Of a DNA stretch of 5,750 bases, positions 1-5,750 are shown piece by piece. How positions within the stretch are numbered: position 1 is the stretch's first letter; every line of letters begins with the position of its first letter. Under the pieces are notes generated by a model that worked only from the letters and a program-made list of their open reading frames with translations, did not search any database and had not been told where the DNA came from. The stretch is taken from assembly GCA_009704345.1 (NCBI GenBank), contig WLEH01000079.1:1-5750 (forward strand), read 5' to 3'. This DNA comes from Actinomycetota bacterium (GTDB taxonomy: Bacteria; Actinomycetota; Actinomycetes; S36-B12; UBA5976). The position numbers and the translations under genes are program-made.

Positions 1-2315
1 CCGATGGTGGCTATGGGTTTGATCCAGAGCGACTTTGGGTCACAGTTTTTCATGATGATGATGAGTCAGCAGATATCTGGCACAACCAAATTGGTGTCCC
101 GAAAGAACGAATTCAACGTCGTGGCATGGCAGATAATTTCTGGTCCATGGGTGTACCTGGACCATGTGGGCCTTGCTCTGAAATTTATTTCGATCGAGGC
201 GAGGCATACGGAAAACCAGGTGGCCCAATTGCAGATGAATCAAGGTATTTAGAAGTTTGGAATCTAGTCTTCATGCAGTTTGAACGTGGGGCTGGCGGTA
301 GCAAAGACGATTTCCCAATTGAAGGGGAGTTACCGGCAAAAAATATTGATACCGGCATGGGGCTAGAGCGAATGGCTGCCATCTTGCAAGGTGTCGAGAA
401 TATTTATGAGATCGACACTACCAAATTAATTTTGGACAAAGCGGCACAGCTTTCTGCTACGACATATGGTGCAGCTGAAGCAGATGATGTGCGGTTGCGA
501 GTTGTGGCTGACCATGCGCGCACTTGCGCGTTTTTATTGAATGATGGCGTCATTCCGGGTAATGAAGGTCGTGGCTATGTGTTAAGGCGAATGATGCGCC
601 GAGTGATCAGATCGATGCGATTGCTGGGGCTGGAAGAGCCTTGCATAGCAGAGCTGATTAACGTAAGCATTAATTCGATGAAAGATCAATATCCTGAACT
701 GGAAATCAATCGAGAACGAATTGTTGCGGCTGCAATTGGTGAAGAGACGGCTTTCCGGCAAACCTTAAAAACTGGCAGTGCAAGATTTGAGACGGCAGTG
801 GCGGAACTGGATAGTGCGAAAATTTCAATCATTCCTGCTGAGCGAGTATTTGAAATGCACGACACTTTCGGCTTTCCGTTTGATTTAACACTTGAAATGG
901 CAGCTGAACGTGGCTTAACAGTAGACGCTGATGGCTTTAAGAAATTGATGAGCGAACAGCGAGAGCGTGCTAAGGCAGATGCTAAGAGTAGAAAAGCGAA
1001 ATTGGCTGATTTATCGGTTTACAAATCAGCAGCAGAAGCAGTTGGAACTACTAGGTTTATTGGGTATCACGCTAACAGCGCCGAAGCGAAACTCGGAGCG
1101 TTAATTGTTGGCGGTGGGATGGCAAAGTCCGCAAAGCAAGGCGAAACGGTGGAAGTTGTGCTCACCAGCACCCCGTTTTTTGCCGAAGGCGGCGGGCAGC
1201 TTGGCGATTCAGGGCGGATAGTTTCCAGCAATGGTGCAATTGTTGAAATTGACGATGTCCAACAACCCATTGCTGGTTTATTTGTTCACTCTGGCACGGT
1301 AATCGATGGTGAAGTGATAACTGGGGAAGAGGTGCTAGCTGAAATTGATTCGGCTCGGCGAATTGCGATTTCACGTGCCCACACCGCAACACATATGATC
1401 CATAAGGCATTCAGGGAGATGTTGGGTGAGAGTGCAACTCAGATGGGTAGCGAAAATGCACCAGGTAGGTTGCGATTTGATTTTCCATCACCGCAAGCAG
1501 TTCCAAAAACTATGTTAGTTGATGTTGAGCAACGAGTAAACCAGTTACTCATTGAGAATTTACCAGTAACTGAAGCGTTCATGAGTCAAGCCGATGCGAT
1601 GCAAATTGGGGCTATGGCTCTTTTTGGCGAAAAGTATGGGGACGAAGTGCGAGTCATCTCGATTGGTGATTGGGCCAAAGAACTTTGTGGTGGCACCCAT
1701 ACTGATTTCTCTGGACAGTTAGGTGTTGTCACGTTCTTGTCGGAGTCATCAATTGGGGCAGGTATTAGGCGCGTAGAAGCTTTAGTGGGCGCAGATGCAC
1801 ATAGTTTCTTGGCCAAAGAGCATTTGATCTTGAATCAAATTACTGAGTTACTTAAAGTGAAAACCGAAGATTTGCCAGGTCGAATAGATAGTCTTTTAAA
1901 CAAACTTAAAGATGCCGAGCGCGCAGTGGAACAACAGCGTCGAGCTGACTTGTTATCAAATGCAGCCAATATTGTTGGTGCGCCAGTTGCTATTGGCGAC
2001 CTCATGCTATTTGGTTTTTCAGCGGATTTAGATTTAGATTCACTTCGGGAATTAGTAGCTCGAACTAAGGGTGATAACGCCAAATCAATAGTTGTTGGAC
2101 TTACGGTTTCAGATCCAGCCGCAATAATTGTTGGAATTGGCGTGGGTGCTATCGGAAATGGAATTGATGCGAAATCAGTTTTGGCTGAATTGATTAAACG
2201 ATTTGGCGGCAAGGGTGGCGGAAAGCCAGAGATGACTCAAGGTTCACTCGGTGCTGGGGCTGCAGCAACCAAGGTTTTATTGGATTTACCAAACCTAATT
2301 GCTGCGCTGAAGTAG
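1..2315 (+). CDS. alaS: Alanyl-tRNA synthetase, 5'-truncated by the window edge
   Basis: AlaRS charges tRNA-Ala with alanine in the cytoplasm and hydrolyses mischarged Ser- or Gly-tRNA-Ala. The frame is open from base 3 (bases 1-2 end a codon), giving 770 residues. The family is usually about 880-890 long, so roughly 115-120 N-terminal residues, with the first class II motif, lie outside. Visible in order: ERLWVTV and DNFWSMG with GPCGPCSE of the class II core (about nt 27-180); DTGMGLERMAA (near 350); ADHART and GRGYVLRRMMRR (near 505-600); DTFGFPFDLTLEMAAERG; the editing-site HTATH at 1380-1394 and its partner CGGTH at 1686-1700, which together supply the zinc ligands; a charged, probably coiled-coil stretch near 1890-1960; and the C-Ala glycine-rich signature GGKGGGKPEMTQGS from 2205. 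All key editing residues are intact. The internal ATG at 126 is not the real start, because homology continues upstream of it. ruvX follows after 5 bases. Confidence 0.97.
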   Translation, partial: DGGYGFDPERLWVTVFHDDDESADIWHNQIGVPKERIQRRGMADNFWSMGVPGPCGPCSEIYFDRGEAYGKPGGPIADESRYLEVWNLVFMQFERGAGGSKDDFPIEGELPAKNIDTGMGLERMAAILQGVENIYEIDTTKLILDKAAQLSATTYGAAEADDVRLRVVADHARTCAFLLNDGVIPGNEGRGYVLRRMMRRVIRSMRLLGLEEPCIAELINVSINSMKDQYPELEINRERIVAAAIGEETAFRQTLKTGSARFETAVAELDSAKISIIPAERVFEMHDTFGFPFDLTLEMAAERGLTVDADGFKKLMSEQRERAKADAKSRKAKLADLSVYKSAAEAVGTTRFIGYHANSAEAKLGALIVGGGMAKSAKQGETVEVVLTSTPFFAEGGGQLGDSGRIVSSNGAIVEIDDVQQPIAGLFVHSGTVIDGEVITGEEVLAEIDSARRIAISRAHTATHMIHKAFREMLGESATQMGSENAPGRLRFDFPSPQAVPKTMLVDVEQRVNQLLIENLPVTEAFMSQADAMQIGAMALFGEKYGDEVRVISIGDWAKELCGGTHTDFSGQLGVVTFLSESSIGAGIRRVEALVGADAHSFLAKEHLILNQITELLKVKTEDLPGRIDSLLNKLKDAERAVEQQRRADLLSNAANIVGAPVAIGDLMLFGFSADLDLDSLRELVARTKGDNAKSIVVGLTVSDPAAIIVGIGVGAIGNGIDAKSVLAELIKRFGGKGGGKPEMTQGSLGAGAAATKVLLDLPNLIAALK

Positions 2316-2320
2316 TTCCG

Positions 2321-2758
2321 ATGACTGCGATTGCAATTGATTACGGCGCAGTGCGAATCGGGGTAGCACGCGAAATTGCCGGAACTGGAATGGTTGCACC
2401 GTTAGCCACCGTACCGCCAGCTGAGTTTGAATCCAAATTGAATGAGTGGATTGCTGAATATGGGATAACTGAAGTTTATGTCGGATTACCAAAGTCCTTA
2501 TCCGGTGCAGCAGGAAAGCAAGCTACTGTGGTGTCTGTTTGGGCTAGCGAGCTTGCAAAAAAGTATTCATCACTTAATTGGTATTGGGTTGACGAACGTC
2601 TGACTTCAGTTATTGCTGGACGAGAGTTATCTGGAATGGGTAAATCAACAAAGGAGCAGCGGAAAATAGTTGACGCCTATGCCGCTATGCTGATTTTGGA
2701 GCAAGCTATCTTGCAGAGGGATAACGAAGGGGTGGCAAGTGCTGAAATCATTGAGTAG
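2321..2758 (+). CDS. ruvX: RuvX/YqgF, putative pre-16S rRNA nuclease
   Basis: This RNase H-fold protein is known in other bacteria for maturing the 5' end of 16S rRNA; the older Holliday-junction resolvase label is less supported. It has 145 residues, in the normal range. The three acidic sites of the family are visible: D7 in IDYGAVRIGVA, D91-E92 in DERLTSV, and D118 in IVDAYAAMLILEQ. The loop VGLPKSLSG lies between the first two. The ATG is five bases after the alaS stop. Only a weak purine run (GAAG, 2309-2312) precedes it, so translation probably relies partly on coupling to alaS. Its last 20 bases overlap the start of mltG and also hold the mltG ribosome-binding site just upstream. The C-terminal tail after the last helix is short and unconserved. 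Family assignment is secure; the exact cellular role here is inferred from homologues. Confidence 0.94.
   Translation: MTAIAIDYGAVRIGVAREIAGTGMVAPLATVPPAEFESKLNEWIAEYGITEVYVGLPKSLSGAAGKQATVVSVWASELAKKYSSLNWYWVDERLTSVIAGRELSGMGKSTKEQRKIVDAYAAMLILEQAILQRDNEGVASAEIIE
2726..2732 (+). promoter_or_regulatory. Ribosome-binding site for mltG, inside ruvX
   Basis: GAAGGGG lies within the 3' end of ruvX, six bases before the GTG at 2739. It resembles the GAAAGGAGG consensus and is among the better Shine-Dalgarno candidates in the window. It supports GTG 2739 as the mltG start, rather than the in-frame TTG at 2751, which would remove the first residues before the membrane anchor. Confidence 0.6.
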
Positions 2759-3785
2759 GCGAAGTTTGATTTTCTTGGCAGCCGCTATCGCCGGAGTGAT
2801 CTTTATTGGATTTGAAGTTTATCCTTCAGGACCAAAAGAATCGTGGTCAGGATCCGGTTCTGGTGAAGTTGCGATTGAAATTCCAGCTGGCGTTAATCTC
2901 ACTGAAGTGGGACGGATACTGGCTGAAGCTGGCGTAGTTGAAACCGCCTCCTTTTTTGCTATTGCAACTTACGATCGCGAAGAGGCGAAGTTAATTCAAC
3001 CTGGTCGATATCAAATGGCGCTCAGAATGGGAAGTGATGAGGCAATTGATAGATTGCTTGATCCAAATAGTCGATTGCAACTAACCGTGTTACTGCAAGA
3101 AGGCCTGCGACTTTCGCAAGCAATTACGGCTATTGCCAACCAGTTAGATCGAGCTGCCGAAGAGGTGCAAGACGCAATAAAACGACTTGAAGCGGGAAAA
3201 TTAGCTGTGAAGCTACCTGATTACGCAAATGATTCGGCTGAGGGCTTTCTCTACCCAGCTACCTATCAATTCTCTGATAATGTCAGTATTTCCGAGGTGC
3301 TTGAAGCTATGGTAAGGCGTTACTACCAAATGGAAGAAAAAGTTGAACTAACACAATCTGCCGATGAATTGGGATTTACACCTCGTGAGGTGTTGACGAT
3401 GGCATCCTTGGTTGAAGCAGAAGCATTTCCAATAGATTTTGGCAAAGTAGCTCGCACTATTAGAAATCGGCTGGATGCAAATATGCCACTGCAATTTGAT
3501 GCCACTGTAAATTACGCCTTAGGAACTAATAAGTTATTGTTCACAAAAGAAGAGTTTTCATTTGATTCGCCTTACAACACTTATCGATATCAAGGGTTAC
3601 CGCCTGGCCCAATTGGGGCTCCGGGTGAAGCAGCAGTGGTCGCAGTGCTTTCGGCACCAAAAGGAGATTGGTTGTATTTTGTCAGCACAAATCCAGATCA
3701 AGGAATTACGAAATTCACCGGTAGTTATCGCGAGTTTCTAAAGTTTCGTGCGGAATTCCAACAATGGTATCGAGAGAATAGATGA
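2739..3785 (+). CDS. mltG: Endolytic murein transglycosylase MltG (YceG family)
   Basis: MltG is an inner-membrane lytic transglycosylase that cuts nascent peptidoglycan strands and leaves 1,6-anhydro-muramic acid ends, so setting glycan chain length. The 348 residues start at GTG. A basic stretch (K3, R7, R8) precedes one hydrophobic helix (about 9-25), giving an N-in anchor with the rest outside the membrane. A Gly/Ser-rich linker (about 35-42) leads to a LysM-like subdomain (about 43-105). The YceG catalytic domain follows, with GFLYPATYQF (169-178), the catalytic glutamate E226 in ASLVEAEA, the NRL motif, LQFDATVNYALG, SPYNTY (277-282), GLPPGPIGAPG (from 286), and DWLYFV near the end. The long cytoplasmic N-terminal extension seen in many high-GC actinobacteria is absent. 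It overlaps ruvX by 20 bases and its stop overlaps the aroE start (ATGA), so the three genes are probably translated in a coupled way. Confidence 0.95.
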   Translation: MLKSLSRRSLIFLAAAIAGVIFIGFEVYPSGPKESWSGSGSGEVAIEIPAGVNLTEVGRILAEAGVVETASFFAIATYDREEAKLIQPGRYQMALRMGSDEAIDRLLDPNSRLQLTVLLQEGLRLSQAITAIANQLDRAAEEVQDAIKRLEAGKLAVKLPDYANDSAEGFLYPATYQFSDNVSISEVLEAMVRRYYQMEEKVELTQSADELGFTPREVLTMASLVEAEAFPIDFGKVARTIRNRLDANMPLQFDATVNYALGTNKLLFTKEEFSFDSPYNTYRYQGLPPGPIGAPGEAAVVAVLSAPKGDWLYFVSTNPDQGITKFTGSYREFLKFRAEFQQWYRENR

Positions 3786-4588
3786 CCAAGCACCCTTACG
3801 CCGCTTCGTCTAGCGACCTAGTTAAAGCAAAATATGCATATGTAGTTGGCAATCCAGCTCAACATTCGCTATCGCCCAAACTTCACGATGCGGCATATCG
3901 TTACCTCAACCTGCCTTTCCAATATTCAATCCTTGAAGTCACAGAGCCGGAATGTATCGATGCAATCAAAAGGTTGCGATATGGTGAAGTATTTGGCTTG
4001 TCATTTACTATGCCATTTAAAGAATTGGCCTATTCGATGGCCGACGAAGTCACAACCGCAGCAAATTTAACTGAGGCAGTAAACACCTTGGTGTATCGAA
4101 ACCACAATATTGTTGGTGAAAATACCGACATTGTTGGCATCAAAAATGCGATCGGTGCTAATTTTGATGCTTCGCAACCTTGGACTGTGATCGGCACTGG
4201 CGCCACTAGTCGATCTGCTATCGCTGCACTGAAAGAACTAGGCGCACCAGAGATATGGGTTGTTGGTAGGAAGGCAAAAAAACTTGCTGAATTGGAAAAT
4301 AACTTCAGCGTTTCGACAGCTTTGTATGATCAAAATTATCCGGTCAGTCATGTCATCAGCACTCTTCCAGCTAGCGGGCAAGAGTTAATCATTGAAAAAG
4401 TTGAAAGCGCGCAATTTGTACTAGATGTGAATTACTGGCCATGGCCAACCAATCTCGCCTCAGCACTAAATCAAAATGCGGTGGTGATTAGCGGAATAGA
4501 GATGCTGGTTCACCAAGCAGCAGCACAAATTGAGATTATGGTTGGGCAGCAAGTTCCTGCTGAAGTATTGTTTACCGCATTAACCTAA
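3782..4588 (+). CDS. aroE: Shikimate dehydrogenase (NADP-dependent type)
   Basis: AroE reduces 3-dehydroshikimate to shikimate, step four of the shikimate pathway, in the cytoplasm. The 268 residues match the family length. The substrate-binding half shows HSLSPKLHDAAY, the catalytic lysine K80 in FTMPFKE, and the paired aspartate D116 in GENTDIVG. The cofactor half shows a glycine-rich turn, GTGATSRSA, then VVGRKAKK; a basic residue after the second strand fits NADP(H). DVNYWPWPT and GIEMLVHQAA are the usual C-terminal substrate motifs. GLSFT replaces the more common GxNVT, as in other actinobacterial AroE proteins. About 16 residues precede the first strand (KYAYVVGNP), longer than most homologues, but no alternative start codon lies in frame. 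The start shares ATGA with the mltG stop, with a weak GAGAG at 3772-3776. An alternative would be a quinate/shikimate dehydrogenase paralogue, which is unlikely beside aroC. Confidence 0.95.
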   Translation: MTKHPYAASSSDLVKAKYAYVVGNPAQHSLSPKLHDAAYRYLNLPFQYSILEVTEPECIDAIKRLRYGEVFGLSFTMPFKELAYSMADEVTTAANLTEAVNTLVYRNHNIVGENTDIVGIKNAIGANFDASQPWTVIGTGATSRSAIAALKELGAPEIWVVGRKAKKLAELENNFSVSTALYDQNYPVSHVISTLPASGQELIIEKVESAQFVLDVNYWPWPTNLASALNQNAVVISGIEMLVHQAAAQIEIMVGQQVPAEVLFTALT

Positions 4589-4619
4589 TCGGGTTATCCC
4601 GCTTACGTTGCAATTCAAT

Positions 4620-4625
4620 AGGTGA
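4620..4625 (+). promoter_or_regulatory. Ribosome-binding site for the prepilin peptidase gene
   Basis: AGGTGA directly abuts the ATG at 4626. It matches the 3' part of the extended Shine-Dalgarno sequence (complement of UCACCU at the 16S rRNA tail), so the AGG core is three bases from the start, which is short. The TGA within it is in frame with the gene and rules out any upstream start. Confidence 0.45.
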
Positions 4626-5051
4626 ATGTTTTGGATTTATTCTGTAGTTTTATTCGTAGTTGCCTGGCACGATATTCGCACCAAGCGAATTCCTGATGCA
4701 GTTAATGCACTTTTGGCTGCAATAGGAACAGTTCATTTGATAGTCATTGCGGGATTGCAATTGGAAATATATCTCAGATCAATCAGTTGCACGCTATTAA
4801 TTTTTTCGCTGCTACTTGCAGTGGCTGCAATCTCCAACGGCGGGATAGGAGGCGGGGATATCAAGCTGGCATCGGCATTAACCATTCCAACCGCAGCATT
4901 GGGAGTAGATCAGTTGATTTTGGCATGGTTTTGGGTCTGCTTGACCACAATACCGGTTGGAATTGCGATGCTTTTCCAGAAAATCACCTGGAAATCCACA
5001 ATTCCATTTGGCCCATGCCTTGCGGTGGGATATCTGTTCGCCCTGGTGTGA
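4626..5051 (+). CDS. Short A24-family prepilin peptidase (CpaA/TadV-like)
   Basis: This is a polytopic membrane aspartyl protease of the type that cleaves the leader of type IV or Tad/Flp prepilins on the cytoplasmic side. Both catalytic aspartates are present: D16 in HDIRTKRIPD and D78 in GIGGGDIKL (the GxGD motif). About five membrane segments can be seen: residues 2-14, 26-46, 53-70, 97-117 and 127-141. The C-terminal PFGPCLAVGY is also a family motif. At 141 residues it is the minimal form, without the N-terminal methyltransferase domain and zinc cysteines of PilD. There is no in-frame alternative start, because a TGA at 4623 precedes the ATG. It follows aroE by 37 bases and ends 12 bases before aroC. 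The same gene position is known in other actinobacteria, but no pilin or pilus-assembly gene lies in this window, so its substrate is unknown. I give no gene symbol because pilD, cpaA and tadV cannot be told apart here. Confidence 0.9.
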   Translation: MFWIYSVVLFVVAWHDIRTKRIPDAVNALLAAIGTVHLIVIAGLQLEIYLRSISCTLLIFSLLLAVAAISNGGIGGGDIKLASALTIPTAALGVDQLILAWFWVCLTTIPVGIAMLFQKITWKSTIPFGPCLAVGYLFALV

Positions 5052-5063
5052 GAAACTTCGCCA

Positions 5064-5750
5064 ATGTTGCGTTGGCTCACCGCAGGTGAATCTCATGGCC
5101 CAGCTCTTTCAGCAATCCTGGAAGGGCTACCCGCTGGTGTCTCAATTACCACCGCTGAGATTGGGGTAGAACTGTCCCGTCGCCGACTAGGTTACGGCCG
5201 CGGCGCACGAATGAAGTTTGAACAAGATGAGATCTCAATCTTGGGTGGAGTTCGTCATGGCAAATCTATGGGCGGCCCAATCTCACTTTTGATCAACAAC
5301 ACGGAATGGCCAAAATGGCAAGACGTAATGTCAGCTGACCCAGTTGATCCTGAGGTATTAGCAACTCAGGCCAGAAACGCAGCGCTGACTCGACCTAGAC
5401 CTGGACATGCCGATTTGGTTGGAATGCAGAAGTATGGTTTTGATGAGGCGAGGCCGGTATTGGAGCGAGCATCAGCTCGCGAAACTGCAGCCAGGGTCGC
5501 ATTAGGTGCGGTAGCAAAAAAATTCCTTAACGATATTGGAAACATTACGGTGCTATCTCATGTTGTTGAAATTGGCACAGTTGCGCTACCAGATGGCATG
5601 GTTCCCGCTGCAGATCAGTTACCGCAGATCGATGAAGATCCAGTACGTTGTATTGATCCAGACACCTCTGATCAGATGCAGGATTTAATTGCAACCGCTC
5701 ATAAGTCTGGTGACACCTTGGGCGGGGTAGTAGAAGTAGTGGTTTATGGC
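5064..5750 (+). CDS. aroC: Chorismate synthase, 3'-truncated by the window edge
   Basis: AroC converts 5-enolpyruvylshikimate-3-phosphate to chorismate, the last shikimate step, using reduced FMN. The frame is open from ATG 5064 to the window end, giving 229 of an expected 390-400 or so residues. Visible motifs: AGESHGPALSAILEG with active-site H11; RRRLGYGRGARMKFE; GGVRHGKSMGGPI; NTEWPKWQDVM; TRPRPGHAD with the second active-site histidine, H115; KYGFDEARPVLE; and ERASARETAARVALG, the second family signature. The start MLRWLTAGESHG lines up with actinobacterial homologues, so ATG 5064 is well supported although only a weak GTGAGA (5048-5053) precedes it. It lies 12 bases after the prepilin peptidase stop and is probably cotranscribed with it and aroE. 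In actinobacteria aroK and aroB usually follow; they are not in the window. The FMN-contacting C-terminal part cannot be judged. Confidence 0.97.
   Translation, partial: MLRWLTAGESHGPALSAILEGLPAGVSITTAEIGVELSRRRLGYGRGARMKFEQDEISILGGVRHGKSMGGPISLLINNTEWPKWQDVMSADPVDPEVLATQARNAALTRPRPGHADLVGMQKYGFDEARPVLERASARETAARVALGAVAKKFLNDIGNITVLSHVVEIGTVALPDGMVPAADQLPQIDEDPVRCIDPDTSDQMQDLIATAHKSGDTLGGVVEVVVYG

Noticed and set aside
50..64. ATG/GAT triplet repeat
   Set aside because: Only about four units, encoding HDDD in AlaRS; too short to be a phase-variation tract and kept in frame.
4..252. Open frame beginning with ATG at position 4
   Set aside because: It overlaps AlaRS in another frame; the AlaRS frame is open from base 3 and carries recognisable AlaRS motifs (ERLWVTV) upstream of its internal ATG at 126.
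1542..1572. Eight-base inverted repeat CAGTTACT / AGTAACTG with a 15-base loop in alaS
   Set aside because: About one or two such pairs are expected by chance in a window this size; no T-run follows and it is inside conserved coding sequence.
1835..2212. 125-residue minus-strand open frame opposite alaS
   Set aside because: It is antisense to the conserved AlaRS C-terminal region, is Ser/Pro/Thr-rich as expected for a shadow frame, and shows no recognisable domain.
4436..4447. Perfect 12-base palindrome TGGCCATGGCCA in aroE
   Set aside because: It encodes part of the conserved NYWPWPT substrate motif, and a lone palindrome in mid-gene gives no support for an operator.
4608..4640. TTGCAA as a possible -35 box before the prepilin peptidase
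   Set aside because: No convincing -10 element lies at a suitable distance, so an internal promoter is not supported.
5349..5370. Inverted repeat CCTGAG / CTCAGG in aroC
   Set aside because: Six pairs with a ten-base loop inside coding sequence is within chance expectation.
5465..5480. Six-pair hairpin GCGAGC-ATCA-GCTCGC in aroC
   Set aside because: It falls on the symmetrical conserved peptide RASAR, whose codons favour this pairing; no T-run follows.

Overview
The window carries six genes, all on the + strand, packed almost end to end: alaS (5' end missing), ruvX, mltG, aroE, a short A24-family prepilin peptidase, and aroC (3' end missing). Gaps are 5, 37 and 12 bases, and two junctions overlap (20 bases and 4 bases). 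No stretch of more than about 40 bases lacks a gene. I see no RNA gene, insertion sequence, CRISPR array or minus-strand gene. This looks like the inside of one polycistronic operon, with its promoter upstream of the window and its end downstream.

The gene order (alanyl-tRNA synthetase, RuvX/YqgF, MltG, shikimate dehydrogenase, prepilin peptidase, chorismate synthase) is a well-known actinobacterial arrangement. From memory, the Mycobacterium tuberculosis run alaS / Rv2554c / Rv2553c / aroE / Rv2551c, followed further on by the chorismate synthase gene, is the same order. Several proteins also read as actinobacterial: AroC opens MLRW and carries the motif RRRLGYGRGAR, and AroE has GLSFTMPFK at its catalytic loop. 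Base composition, by eye in the mid-40s percent GC, is low for that phylum. A small, streamlined freshwater-type actinobacterium, such as the acI/Nanopelagicales group, is my best guess. This is inference and no marker gene proves it.

By region: 1-2315 is the AlaRS fragment (tRNA charging and editing). 2321-2758 is RuvX (16S rRNA 5'-end maturation). 2739-3785 is MltG (ends peptidoglycan strands at the membrane). 3782-4588 is AroE and 5064-5750 is AroC (steps 4 and 7 of the shikimate pathway). 4626-5051 is a minimal membrane aspartyl protease of the prepilin peptidase type, sitting between the two shikimate genes.

The genes do not form one pathway. They combine translation, cell-wall growth and aromatic amino acid supply, which fits a growth-linked housekeeping operon. 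The tight junctions, mostly with weak Shine-Dalgarno sequences, suggest translational coupling. I found no novel system. The points most worth a second look are a terminator-like hairpin inside alaS and the orphan prepilin peptidase.
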